Assembly: GCA_008694505.1 (NCBI GenBank)
Contig: VZDJ01007747.1
Span: 1,639,390 to 1,703,389, forward strand
DNA length: 64,000 nucleotides
Source of the DNA: Cyanoderma ruficeps
Lineage: Eukaryota; Chordata; Aves; Passeriformes; Timaliidae
Direction of reading: 5' to 3'
In this document: piece after piece, positions 25,720-36,240 of the stretch
Numbering within the stretch: position 1 is the stretch's first letter
Layout: every line of letters begins with the position of its first letter
Position numbers and translations under genes: made by a program
Notes under the pieces: model-generated
What the model saw: only the letters and a program-made list of their open reading frames with translations
Database searches by the model: none
What the model was told of the DNA's origin: nothing

Positions 25720-25747
25720 GGGGGAGGGGAGGGGGAAGGCAAAGGGG
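25720..25747 (+). other. G-quadruplex-forming motif at start of intron 1
   Basis: Four or more runs of four to five G with short spacers lie on the plus strand, which is the template strand for ELOVL6. The block fits the usual G3+N1-7 rule for a quadruplex, with one slightly longer loop. It is about 400 nt inside intron 1. Confidence 0.5.
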
Positions 25748-26149
25748 CTCCGCGGGGAGCGCGGGCAAACGCGCAACTTGTTTGAACGCGGCTGCAGCGC
25801 GGGGAGCGGTAGGGTCGGGCAACGATGGAGGCAAGGGAGGCCGAGGGCAGAGCCGGGGCACGTGTGCGGCCAGCCGGAGGGCCGGGGCGCGGCGGGAGGG
25901 GGCGGCGATGGGGCTCGGGCCCCGCAGCGCACCGCACCGCGCCGGCGGCGGGATGCCCCGGCCTTGTGTATCCCGGCGGGGTGGACCCCGCCCGGGCGCG
26001 CAGGTAGCGCCGGCGGCAGCGCCCGTGTGCCCGCGCACGGCGGCGCAGAGCCGAGCCGCACCGCGCCGGCCGGGCGCTACCCGCGCACCCGGATGGGCTC
26101 AGCGCCTCCCCGATCCGGGCGGGCGGCGGGGCCCGGGGGCGGCACTCAC

Positions 26150-26238
26150 CAGTTTTCCTGCATCCACTGGATGGCCGCATGCTCGTTGAACTGCTTCTCG
26201 AATTCGTATTCCTGCAAAGTCAACACTGACATGTTCAT
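26150..26238 (-). CDS. ELOVL6: ELOVL6 first coding exon (N-terminal 29 codons plus 2 nt)
   Basis: On the minus strand the exon reads from an ATG at 26238 and encodes [20 protein letters not shown] followed by AAIQWMQEN and the first two bases of a Trp codon. It stops at a consensus donor GTGAGT whose G is at 26149, so the intron is phase 2. I recognise the N-terminus of ELOVL6, the endoplasmic-reticulum condensing enzyme that elongates C12-C16 saturated and monounsaturated acyl-CoAs with malonyl-CoA. This part precedes the first membrane span; the membrane segments and the catalytic histidine box lie in later exons, which are outside the window. Two ATGs lie two codons apart. The first has C at -3 and the second (26232) has A at -3, but the family conventionally starts at the first. 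By memory, residues 20-21 (His-Ala) differ from human Asn-Glu. The exon lies in a CpG island, as expected for a broadly expressed gene. Confidence 0.95.
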
Positions 26239-26347
26239 TGGCCCGGTGGCTGCGGAGCCGCTCCCCACGCCGAGATGCTGCCTGCCGCCGACTCGGGAGC
26301 CGGGCCCCTGCGCGCCCGCCGCCGGAGAGCCCCCGCCTCTGGCCTGG

Positions 26348-26360
26348 CCCGCCCCGCCTC
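26348..26360 (-). promoter_or_regulatory. Overlapping GC boxes (Sp1/KLF-type)
   Basis: The plus strand reads cccgccccgcctc, which on the minus strand is GAGGCGGGGCGGG, two overlapping GC boxes. They lie about 110 nt upstream of the ELOVL6 ATG. They could be core-promoter elements if transcription starts nearby or downstream, or be part of the 5' UTR if it starts further upstream. The motif match is direct; the function is inferred. Confidence 0.45.
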
Positions 26361-26382
26361 AGCGGTACCCCGGGTTTAGCAT
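26359..26382 (-). other. Possible upstream ORF in ELOVL6 leader (7 codons)
   Basis: On the minus strand an ATG at 26382 opens MLNPGYR and then a TGA ending at 26359, about 120 nt before the main ATG. It matters only if the transcript starts upstream of 26382. I see no other ATG between it and the main start. Whether it is translated is unknown. Confidence 0.25.
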
Positions 26383-26483
26383 AGCTCCGCTCCCCTCCGC
26401 GCCTCTCCTCCCGGGCCCGCCGGTCTCCTCCTCTTCTGCGGCCGCCGCGCAGCGCCCGGGGGCGGCGCGGTCTTAGTGCCCGC

Positions 26484-26503
26484 CCGCCGCCGCCGCCGCC
26501 GCC
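26484..26503. repeat. Short CCG/CGG trinucleotide repeat in promoter
   Basis: About six uninterrupted CCG units on the plus strand, read as CGG on the ELOVL6 sense strand. The run lies about 250 nt upstream of the coding start, inside the CpG island. Such runs are often length-polymorphic. Confidence 0.85.
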
Positions 26504-26950
26504 CGGGACACCCGCCCCTCGCCGCCCCTCGCACAGCCCCGGCGCTCCTCGCTGGAGCGTGTCGCGGATGCGCTCCTGGCAAGGAGGAACACCCCCTCAG
26601 CCCAACACCCCCCACACACCAGGCTGTCAAAAATAGATACAGAAATAGGAAGCCCCCACCCCTGTGTTGAATCCATTGCGCAGCGCCCTGCGTGCCCTCG
26701 CTGACCAGCCGAGAGCTAAAGAAGCACAAGCTCAGATTTAGCCAGAAGGGCAGACGCATACACTCCCTCAAAAGAAGCCTACACACCCCCCGACACGTCC
26801 TCTTTTGCATTTAGATCCCAGCGCACCTGTGCAGCCTCCATGCCGCGGGAGTAGGCTCTCTGCCCCCCTGCCGGCCGGGTCTAGCTTGCTGCGGGGACAG
26901 GGGCTGCAGCTGGGTGTCTCCATGCGGGGGGCACCGTCCTGCAGCCAGAC

Positions 26951-29900
26951 TGCCCCGAGCTGCCTGCTGTGCAGAGACGCTTTTGGATGTTACAGATGCA
27001 TGGGACTGGCGGAGCATGGGGCAGAGACCCTAAGTCTAACTAACCATCACCTGCTGAGCTGCTATCGCAGTTGGGTCACACGGTGTCTATGTAGCCTTAA
27101 TTTTCCTTCCCGTCTCATCTGCCACTTGCTGATGTTTCCAGCTGAGCTCTTCCGACTCCAGCAGCATCCTAGATGTGTGCTGCAGTACGAACCGAGCTAA
27201 AAGAGTGGTCCCAGCCCCCACTGAACTCGCAGTTTTAAGGCAGGAGAAAAACAGTACCAAGGAAGCCAGCCTAAGCGAGCAGGTCCAGCAAGATCAGCAC
27301 ACTCTTGACTCTCCTGGATTTCAGTTCTCGTTGACATGGAAGTCTTTAGTATGATTAAACCTAAGCACTAAGAAAGTGAAAAAAGAGAGCCCTCGAGTGT
27401 CGAGACATCAACAGTCTGATGATCCTGCTTGCATTTGGACTACCGTGATCTCCAGAGTCATGTTTTTCAGCACATTAGGCTGAAGGTCTGAAGACCTGCT
27501 CCCTTACAGTGGCAGCTACCCAAAGTTGGTGTCAGAGCTAGTGGAGCGCACAGGATGAAGCTGAAGGTTATGAAGTGTCGTGATGAGGGTTCCTTTAGGG
27601 TTAGGATGGCCATGGGGCTTCAGATGAGGTTGGCTCTTGGCCCAGCAGGGTTTCTGTCTACCTGGGAGCTCAGCTGCCAACCAGACTCGCAAAGCATCCA
27701 TGTGGCATTCAGCCTTCATTGCGGAGTACAAGACATCAGGTAGAGGTTAAGTCACAGCAACACCTGGAAATTTACTGTAACAGTTTCAGGAAATACATTA
27801 ACAGCGTGGAAATACTAAACCCTACTGAGATTCATATGAGTCTCAAAAACTCACAGGGGACTTTTCCAAGTTTTCTAGCTCTCAGGACTTCTGCATAGAT
27901 TAAACAATCTGCAGTGAATCTTACTTCCTTTCCTGTCCTGCCCTACCTGAAAATTTCCGCTAGCACGTTGCTATCTACAAGTTAATCCTGAAGCTTGGGG
28001 TCACTTGCAAAATCTGCATGAGCAATGGAAGAGCATATAAAACCTTCTTGGCCTTGAGGAGCTTGTAAGACCTGCTTCTAGTTAATTATACTGATTGCAG
28101 TTGAGAACAGTAAACAAAAACATATAGTCTATTTTAAAGGAAAATAACTTTTATGTAACCATTTTTGAAGTAATTTAATTAGTTCTTACATAAAAGCACG
28201 AACTTGAAGTGAAAGTAAGAAATGCCTCTCAGGAGAAAGGATGTGGGGAGAATGATGTGGTCTCCAGAGACAGGGAGTGCAACGTTAGTCCCTCTGTGCT
28301 TGTTTATGTGCATACCTCTATATGGTTGTGGTTTTTTATGGGGTGCTCATCTCACTCAGTAAGTGGATAGCTATTGAGCATTCCTTTTTATTCCCTTTAT
28401 TTAGCATGTCTCCTAAGGCTGTGTAGAAGGCGTAGCAGGTAAATGATACATCTTCTACCTGACAGATGTTTATGCAGTTTCTGTTTACCCAAGACCCTTT
28501 GGTTGAATAATGCAGGCAGCTTTATTCAGGATTTACAGATAACTCTCTAATCAGGTTGGGCACCTTACCATTATCATTTCTGCTACTAAGCAAATACTTT
28601 TCTCTCCATGTCATGGAGTTAACTTATTGCAAAAACCATTAGGCTTCTATTGCTGTAAGTAGTAATTTTGAATAGTTTGTCTTGCTCATGTATAGCTAGG
28701 CCTCAACTCTGAGCAGCTGCTGGGAAATGAGATGCTATGCTGCTGGCAAGTCAACATAAGGTATAGTAAGTGGCAATGAGAGTTGACATTGTGATTTAAA
28801 TGTAACATTGATTACTAAAACACACAAAGACTTAAAGGAGGCCTGTGTGCTCAAGAGCTTATTTCCAGTTGTACCAATTAATACATAAAAGGATTTAATC
28901 TCTCTGTCTGTGATTTTGCCATACTTGAAACAAAAGCAACATGCAATAATGGAAGCCATGGAAAACTTCTTCATAGTATCTTCATTCTTGATACTAACTC
29001 CCATTACCTTATCCAAGAGCATCGCCGAGTTGTTTCTAAATTATGATGTATACAGAAGAACCCAGATTCTTGAAGATGAAAGAGAAAGATTTCAAGTGCC
29101 AGGCAATGAACAAAAAATGGCCAAAGGGTGTTTATGGCCATCCCAAGTCTACCTGGCAACTCAGGCCTGCAAATTGTTTGTGCCACTGCATTACTCCTGG
29201 TCTTAACCATAGGCAGCTGGGAAGCTGCCTGAGTTGATTCCATGCTAAGTCTAAGCAAACCCTCTTAACCAACTGTCGTACAAGCAAGTGTGAGCACATA
29301 ATAAATTAATAGTAAACACTAATCTGAATTACAATGTTACAAGGAAATTTAAAGTAGAGTTATTGTGTCATCTTTAAGGTCTGTAGAATAGCCTGTGTCT
29401 CAATGTACTCTCTTCTGTCATGCTACATTACCCAGGGACTTCAGCTTGATCACATGCTTAGAAGTCACCTGTGTGCTCTGAAACCACCTAGATCTGAGCT
29501 CTTCTGAAATATTTTTAGTGCAGCTTATGCCAGTTACCACAGAAAAGATGATGGGCAGGAGCAAGCTGCAGAGTGCATGCTGGGCCTGGGCAGCAGCTCC
29601 AGGGTGCAGCCCCTATGGGTAGCTCAGATGGAAATCTGCCCCTCCTCATTGTCAGGGCTATAGTTTAGATTGGCTCGATAAAACTTACTGTTGTAAGTAA
29701 TTTTATCTATGCCTTCGCATGGTTCACCTCCTTAGCCCCTCTCAGTCTTTCCTTCACAGCTATAAGAACCAGAAGCATCCTTCAGTTTGAGCTGAAGCTC
29801 TAGGCCGTGGTTTGTGGCAAAAAGTGGAAAATATCTATGGGTTTGGATCACGTGACATCTTGTATATAAAGCACAATCCAAGAGCACGATCTCCCTCCTC

Positions 29901-30803
29901 ATAGCCATTTCCATATAAATCACCAAATTTGTATTCGCTATCTTTGCACACACTAGTAGCAGTTCTCAGCATATCCCAGATGGTATTCATTCACAGGCAA
30001 AAGACACGAGTCTTTTTCTGCATTATCTGCCAGTACATCTGCAGACCTGTGGAGGGCTTCATCTGTACAGGCTGGGGAAAGCACATCACCAACAGCATCC
30101 TTCTTCTCTACAACCTTGGGTAGGATGATACCAGTAAATGGGAGAGAAAATAAATTGACTTTCATTATTCAGAGCTCAACAAAAAGAATCTGTTTTGTAA
30201 GGCAAGGAAGCAAGATGCAGAAGCAAAAGGTGAAAAAGTTCAAATATGGGCACATAATTTTGGAGCTGGATGCCTGTGCTGAGCTACTTTTTTGCATGCT
30301 GAGATCATGATAAAGGTCTATGGCAGAGATTGGAATAGGAACTGATTTACGGTATTTGATGTTAATCCATATATTTTCTTGACATTCCTATGTATTACTT
30401 TTTAATTGAATTAAGTTAAAAATGGAAAATATGGTTGAAGTAATGGGGTCTGTGCAATCACATTCTAAAGAACATTTTAATTTTACATTACAGTACAAAA
30501 GAGACAGAAGCAGAAAACATGGCTTCAGATGCCTAGTTTTGTTATTGCTGGTGTCTGGGTAGGTACACATGTATTTTGGGTAAAAAGTGGAATGATGTAA
30601 ACATAGCAACAAGTGTGTGTACTTCAACGTTTACTTTCTATGGGCTTTTTATAGTTTGGGTTTCTTGAAAGCCTGTTTCTGCATATTTCATGATCCTGGA
30701 AAGTGAGCTGACAGGTGCTTTGATAAACTGGCCGCAGAGCAAAGTACTGGGCACCCTGAAAACTTTGTGGATGGTTTTTTTTCTTCATGATTTCGCCCTC
30801 TAG
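26951..30803. other. Upstream flank of ELOVL6, nothing firmly recognised
   Basis: Unique intergenic sequence. No exon of ENPEP, the usual neighbour on this side in other vertebrates, is visible. The only motif cluster of note is the E-box and TATA pair near 29849-29870, listed separately. Confidence 0.55.
29849..29870 (+). promoter_or_regulatory. E-box (CACGTG) and TATA-like element, possible minor promoter
   Basis: A CACGTG E-box at 29849-29854 is followed 8 bp later by tatataaa at 29863-29870. The pair resembles a small TATA promoter. No recognisable gene follows, so this is weak evidence. Confidence 0.2.
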
Positions 30804-31146
30804 CAGTGAGATTGCCTGCCAGCTCCGATTAGGAAAGTGTCATCAACAGGCCTGGACTTTTCACCTACTTCTGCTCTGTGCAGGTTCAACTGCTTCCAGA
30901 GCCAACGCAAGTGATACTGCTATCACTCCCGAACAAATCAGTTCACTCCCTTCCACAAACAAAAACCCTGTTAATGCAACAGTGGCGTTGCCAAATGGCT
31001 TACAGGCTCTATCCCAGCTGTTTCAGCTTGCAGTACAAACAGATTGTGATTCTGCTGCAGAGTTTTGTGCTGTATCTTGCAGTGGCTCTGGAAAGACTTG
31101 CTGGTCTCAGCAGGGACTAGATGTGGTGGCACACTTGCTGTCTGAG
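30804..31146 (+). other. Possible exon-like open segment, function unknown
   Basis: A pyrimidine-rich tract ending in ctctag at 30803 could be a splice acceptor, and GAG|GTAATG at 31146/31147 could be a donor. The 343-nt interval between them is open in one plus frame. The translated piece has many Ser, Ala and Cys residues and resembles no family I know. It may be part of a long non-coding transcript, or chance. Confidence 0.2.
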
Positions 31147-34100
31147 GTAATGGAGTCAGAGATGGGATTTGGAAATAGTGCCCACTTGCTGCCTATTTGA
31201 AAATGAAAATTATCACTTGGGCTCCTTCACAGCAGGAAGAGGATTAATTCCTGTTAATTATTGCTTAACTCTTAAGGTTATGATTACTTACTACTGTTAT
31301 TAGATCAAATGTGAATGTGCTACACAAGTGCCATGTTGAGATTATTAAAATGAAGGGTAGAACTAAGTCATAGGTATGCAGCATAATCTTCCTGCTGCTG
31401 ATGAGATCATACAGGTATGCACAAAGGCTCACTGATTAGAAAGACGAAAAAGAAGGTCTTGCTCTTCCATGTAATAATGAGACATTTAACCATAGAAATA
31501 TTTGATTGTATTCACTTTTAGAGAGTTATCAAAAAAGTAATGGTGCCTCAAATAATGCTTAGGCTGATTCTTCAAGACTGAAAATGGGAAATGATTGCTG
31601 AGCTTTTCTCTTGTTCTTTCACTTCATCAGTCAGACTAAACCCTGAAGTCGACGAAGAAGGGGGTGCAAAAGATGAAGAAATCTTTATAGTCACCTCCTT
31701 TAAAACCTTTAGTTCCCAATAGCAAAGTTACTTGCTCTGTGCCATCTGGAATCTGTGCAAAAATAGTATAGAAAAGAACTTTACTTTGCATTTTAGAGAT
31801 GCATGCACTTTAAAGTACAAGAAATAAATGCTTTATAGAAACAGTTGCACAGATAAGCTGTTTTTAAAGGGCTTCTTTTAATTTTTAAACACATCTTTGA
31901 ACATCTTCTGGACGTATTTTTTGGCTTCATAAGTGCTTTTTGTTGGCATAAAAGAGTGGTCTATGATAGCATTAGAAGAAATGCTTTCTTATACATGAAG
32001 AAAGAAGAACAAATTATGATAATAAAACTACAACGATTTTTGTAGGAAGTTGGTGGGGTCAAGGTTAAGTTTTTGTATGTTAAATTTATATGTTAAATCT
32101 GTATGTTAAATCTGCTGTCACTATTTCAGAGGTTTGGGGAAGTCTGTGGGCAGGCCCTGTCCCTGCTACTCAAACCTTGGAGAATCCTATATCCCAGCAT
32201 TTTCATCAGTGTAGCTGGAGCTATGTTATGTCATGGCTGAGGACCCTTAACATAAGTTGCTTGAGTCTCGACTCATTTTCAGAGAGATGGGTGTCTGGTA
32301 CTGCTGTGTGAGATATCCTCCAGTATTCTTCTTGGCCTCTAGCAGCTGTTCCCCTAAACCTCATGTCCTCTGCAGCAGCCCTAGACGTGTGCTGGGTACC
32401 CTAGCCTACCTATGCACGGATGCAGTCACCTGCAGTTGGGCACATACCCATGCCTGTGTGCCTCCAGCTGTTTGCATTCCAACAGAAGAGCCACAGGAAT
32501 GACAGTTGTTTGGAGGATGAATGCTATTTGGGGAGTGTTCCAAAATAACAAGTCATCTTGCTCTCTGCACTCCAACCAATTGCCACACTGGCAGGAAGAG
32601 AGTGCCTGGGTGGAAGGGCTGAGCCAACCTGCTTGCCATAGAAGGGGAATTTCTGCTCCTTGCTCTCCCATTGGTTGTGCATTCCCCCTGCCACTGCAAC
32701 CCTGGAACTCCCTTGGTCCCTCCATCAGCTGATGCAGCTCACTACAGTGGGTGGGTAATTAATCTAAAAAAAGAAAGGTAAATAGCTTGTGCAATGAATT
32801 GTGTTGGCTCCTTGAAATTTCAGGTCTGGCCCATACAAAGGGGGAGTAGTGTGCTTGGTGGTGCAGCTGGAATTGGGATGCTCCCTTGCACTCTCTCAAA
32901 GGGGCCAAGTGAGCCAGCAAGTTGTAGTGGTCAACTCTTGAAACATCTCCAGGGGCTGTGGGATAGGGAGGGAAGAAAGACCATCTGCTAAGTATGGCAA
33001 GGGTGCTAAAGTGTGAAGGGTCAGTTCTCTTTGCGTTTTCTATATTACTGAGAAGACAAGTTGCTCCTCTTGCTATCTGCTTATCTTGTTCTTATCTTGT
33101 TTTACTGCTTCAGTGGTCATCTATCTACCAATCTGTAAACTGGGAAATGTGTATTGCTACAGCCAGGTGCTGTCCAAGGATGAGCCTGCAGCTTTGCAAG
33201 CTTACAACAGAAACAACTTCTCACTCAGAGAAGGAGAGTGCTTGAAATAGATTAGCCCTGGGCCAACTATACTGATCAGAAAGGGGTAGGTTCAGGTTTG
33301 CTCAGCTTAGTTAACTTGTGCTCAGTGTGGGAGAGGGCTCTGTTGAAATTTGGCTCTCAATTGGAAATGAGGGAGTTTTGGTACAAAGTTGCAAGGTTCA
33401 TACATAAGTTGTCACATGGACATAAAGTAGGACATTATTATATTAGTTTAAGTAATATTGAATATGAGAAAAGGGTGAGAAAAGAAAAAGAAAAGGGTGA
33501 CAAAATCTGGAACTATGGGTTTTTTCTCCAGCACTTTTAAAAGTACACATATTGGAAAAGATCCTTCCAGGGATAAGAATTGCCTTCCCATAGGAAGATA
33601 CAGAAATACACCACTTTTTTCTTTTTCCCATCATTTCTCTCTCTCTAGTCCAGGGCCAGTCCAAAGAAGAGAGATGAATTTTCCAGTAAGCTTGGATGAA
33701 GGTGATAAGCACAAAGAACTGACCAGAGGAAGATTCTTTGGATTTCCATATGGGGCTCTTCACTAGCTTCCTTAGGAAGGACAGCAAATCAATGTGTTTC
33801 CTATCTGAGCCCCTCATCTGTTCAAATCAACCCAGAAGACAGGAAATTTCATCACTTGCTTCTTATAACTTGTGTCATGGCATGGTCCCTGAAGGTCAAA
33901 GTGCTGATTCTTTATTACAGGAATCAACAGAGTATTTGTTGGGCTTCAGTCAGGCCCTAGAAGCAGGCATGTGCAAACACAATTTATGGTTACACCCTAG
34001 ACCTGTGAACTTTATGGGTTTTATTCATTAAGACTAAATGAATCAATGGCAGAGTTTCCAAGATGCTTCTAACAAGTCACTTCCCTGCTTCATTTTCTCT

Positions 34101-35159
34101 CTAAGGAGCAAAACTCTCCCATCACAGCTGATACAGAAGACTAAATTCATTACTGAGTTTTAAAAGTAGGGAGAGCCTTAGAAAGAAAGAAAGTGTTATT
34201 TTATGTACAAAGTATAACTGTTATGTTGTTTATCTGTTACATACGTTGTCCATATAATTAAAATGTACCCTATTCATACTGTTCATAGTGTCAATGCTTG
34301 TCTGTGATTTGTGGTCATCAGTGAAGAAAGACCTTGATGCCACAGTGCTACAGCTAAGTGTTAATTGCTGTCATGTTGTGTAAGACGACAATTGCACTTG
34401 CCATGATGCTCTGCTGAGACAAGCAGAAAGCTCAAGTGTGCTTTTAATCATGCCGCAGAGGGAAAGCCCTGACTGGGGAGAACACAGAGCTAAAATGAAC
34501 ACTGGGAGGCATCACAGGAAGAAGGGGTCCCTGAGCTCTCCCTCACACAAGGAAGGCACATCTCCTCATTTGTAACTCCCTGAAGGACCTTTTTCATTTT
34601 GTCCTCATATGTTAGCTGAAAAGGAGGAATGCCCTCTCTCTGCTTTGTCCCTTTGAAATGCTGGACAGGTTAATAGAGGGAAAAGGAATCAGAGCTTCCT
34701 TGGAGAGGAAGGGCCTCCATGCACCACTTTACCTCAGGCCCATGGCTTCCTGTTGAACTAGGCAGAAAAGCTAGTTATAGGTTAGAGCTGGTGTGTTTTC
34801 TGTTTCTTGCAAGGCAAGAACATTGCTAACCAGGTAACTCTCAAATACCCCTGGAACTAGTGCCTGAGTTAGTGGGAAGAAATGGTAAACCTCAGCTGCC
34901 AGGTCAGGAAACCTGCCTGATGCAAATATCCAAAATAAGACCAAATATAACATTAAAAAAAAAAAAAGGCAGCGACGTTCTGGATGTGCTACCTTCCTTT
35001 CACCTGCCCAGACCAGGTGCTCATGTGCTCTGGTGCTAAAAGCAGATGCTGCGCCTCTCTTGGAAGTGGCAGGGACCAGGGAATTTTAAAAGAAAAGACC
35101 CCAGCTCCTCTTTGGGTGCATCTGGGGTCAGCACGACCCTGTTCTGCTGAGTGTTGAGA
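31147..35159. other. Intergenic sequence, small tandem repeats only
   Basis: Unique sequence. A triple tandem of tatgttaaatctg-type units lies at about 32077-32112, a purine-rich double motif (gaaaagggtgag) at about 33466-33500, and a poly-A run at about 34953-34966. No gene is recognised. Confidence 0.55.
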
Positions 35160-35921
35160 CTTCACCAACCGTATGAAGTTCAATGAGAGAAAGTGCCAGA
35201 TGTGACACCTGGGATGTACAGACTGGGGAATGACAGGCTGGAGACCAGCACTGCAGAAAGGGAGCTGGGGGTCCTGGTCCATGGCAAGTTAAATATGAGT
35301 CACTGAGCCCTGGTAGCCAGGAGGGCCAACCCTATCCTGGAGGGCATCAGGCACAGCCAGGGAAGGGAGGGGATTGTCCCACTCTGCTCTGCACTGGTGT
35401 CACCTCACCTCGAGTGCTGGGGGCAGTTCTGGGTGCCACAATGTAAGAAAGACATTGAGCTGTTAGAGTGTCCAAAGGAGGGCAATGAAAATGGTGAGGG
35501 GCCTTCAGGGGAAGCCTTAGAAGGAGGAGCTGAGGTCACTTGGTTTGCTCAGCCTGGAGGAGACTATGGGGAGGCCTCATTGCAGTCTCCAGCTTTCTCA
35601 TGAGGTGAAGAAGGGAGCCAGACACTGATCTCTTCTATGTGGTGACCAGCGACAGGACCTGAGGGAATGACCCAAAGTTGTGTCAGGAGAGGTTTATGTT
35701 GGATACTAGGAAAAGGTTCTTCAGCCAGAGGGTGGTTGGGCACTGCAACAGGTTCCTCAGGGAAGTGGTCACAGCACCAAGCCTGACAGAGTTCAAGAAG
35801 TGTTTGGACAATGCTCTTAGGCACATGGTGTGATTCTTGGGGATGGCCCTGTGCAGGGCTGGGAGTAGGTCTCGATGATCCTTGTGGCTATCTTCCAACT
35901 CAGCAGATTCTGTGATCTCTG
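35160..35921 (+). repeat. CR1 LINE fragment (3' end), plus orientation
   Basis: It starts in the C-terminal RT coding region (accgtatgaagttcaatgag) and runs through gactggggaatgacaggctg, ggagggcatcaggcacagcc and ttcttcagccagagggtggt to the terminal cagattctgtgatctctg. The ORF is broken by several frameshifts and stops. It is the same CR1 subfamily as the copy at 56748. Confidence 0.92.
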
Positions 35922-36240
35922 TTTCCAGGAACATCCTGCCGCTGTCGTTGCCTCTGCTGCTGGCCCAGCTCCCCGCTCCTGCTGGGTGGTTGTGCCCTCT
36001 GCTGGAGCCTGTATTCTGGACACTGCTGGGTAACGACCCGACCCAAAACCAGGCTTGGGCAAAAGGGCCAGGCAGTGTTAAAATTCAAGTAGAGCCCTCC
36101 ACAGCAGCGTGTGCCCCTGAGGGCTTTCCCAGGCTGCTGATTCAAGGGATAGGACCAGTAGCAGTTCTCCCCCTCTGGTTTAAGGTCTTGCTAGTTGCAA
36201 TGGTGTCACTTTTGGGTTTGGGATAGACACTGAATAAACC
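35922..36240. other. GC-rich unique segment beside CR1 end
   Basis: Short GC-rich stretch with some CpG directly after the CR1 3' end. It carries the CTCF-like motif listed separately and an aataaa near 36231. A 114-codon plus frame across it starts within CR1 and is not a gene. Confidence 0.4.
35992..36005 (-). promoter_or_regulatory. Strong CTCF core-motif match
   Basis: On the minus strand the sequence is CCAGCAGAGGGCAC, which fits every position of the common CTCF core description CCASYAGRKGGCRS. It lies 70 nt beyond a CR1 3' end, about 9.7 kb upstream of ELOVL6. Binding is inferred from the motif alone. Confidence 0.4.

Larger units (their letters stand above)
1..26149 (-). other. ELOVL6: ELOVL6 intron 1 (5' part, incomplete)
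   Basis: Everything from the donor at 26149 down to the left edge is intron 1 of ELOVL6 by position. No frame on the minus strand shows the second coding exon, which would begin with the rest of the split Trp codon followed by a Lys-rich stretch and a membrane span. The intron is therefore at least 26.1 kb. This agrees with the long first intron known for the gene in other vertebrates. Confidence 0.8.
25370..26950 (-). promoter_or_regulatory. CpG island and presumed ELOVL6 promoter / 5' UTR
   Basis: This is the only long block of dense CG dinucleotides in the window. It surrounds the ELOVL6 first coding exon and covers the start of intron 1 (25370-26149) and the presumed 5' UTR and core promoter (26239 to about 26600). 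CpG density tails off towards 26950. No TATA box stands at a sensible distance upstream of the start codon, so a dispersed CpG-type promoter is the likely form. The transcription start cannot be placed from sequence alone; I infer somewhere around 26350-26600. The very long open frames on both strands here, up to 311 codons, come from high GC content and are not genes. Confidence 0.85.

Noticed and set aside
1..26149. ELOVL6 coding exon 2 within the window
   Set aside because: No minus-strand frame below 26150 shows the expected continuation or a membrane span following an acceptor.
25254..26189. 311-codon plus-strand open frame over the CpG island
   Set aside because: It runs antisense across the ELOVL6 exon and intron start. 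Its composition (Gly, Arg, Pro, Ala) is what GC-rich DNA gives in any frame, and similar frames exist on both strands.
35882..36226. 114-codon plus-strand open frame after a CR1 end
   Set aside because: It begins inside the CR1 3' UTR and crosses the repeat boundary, so it is not a gene.
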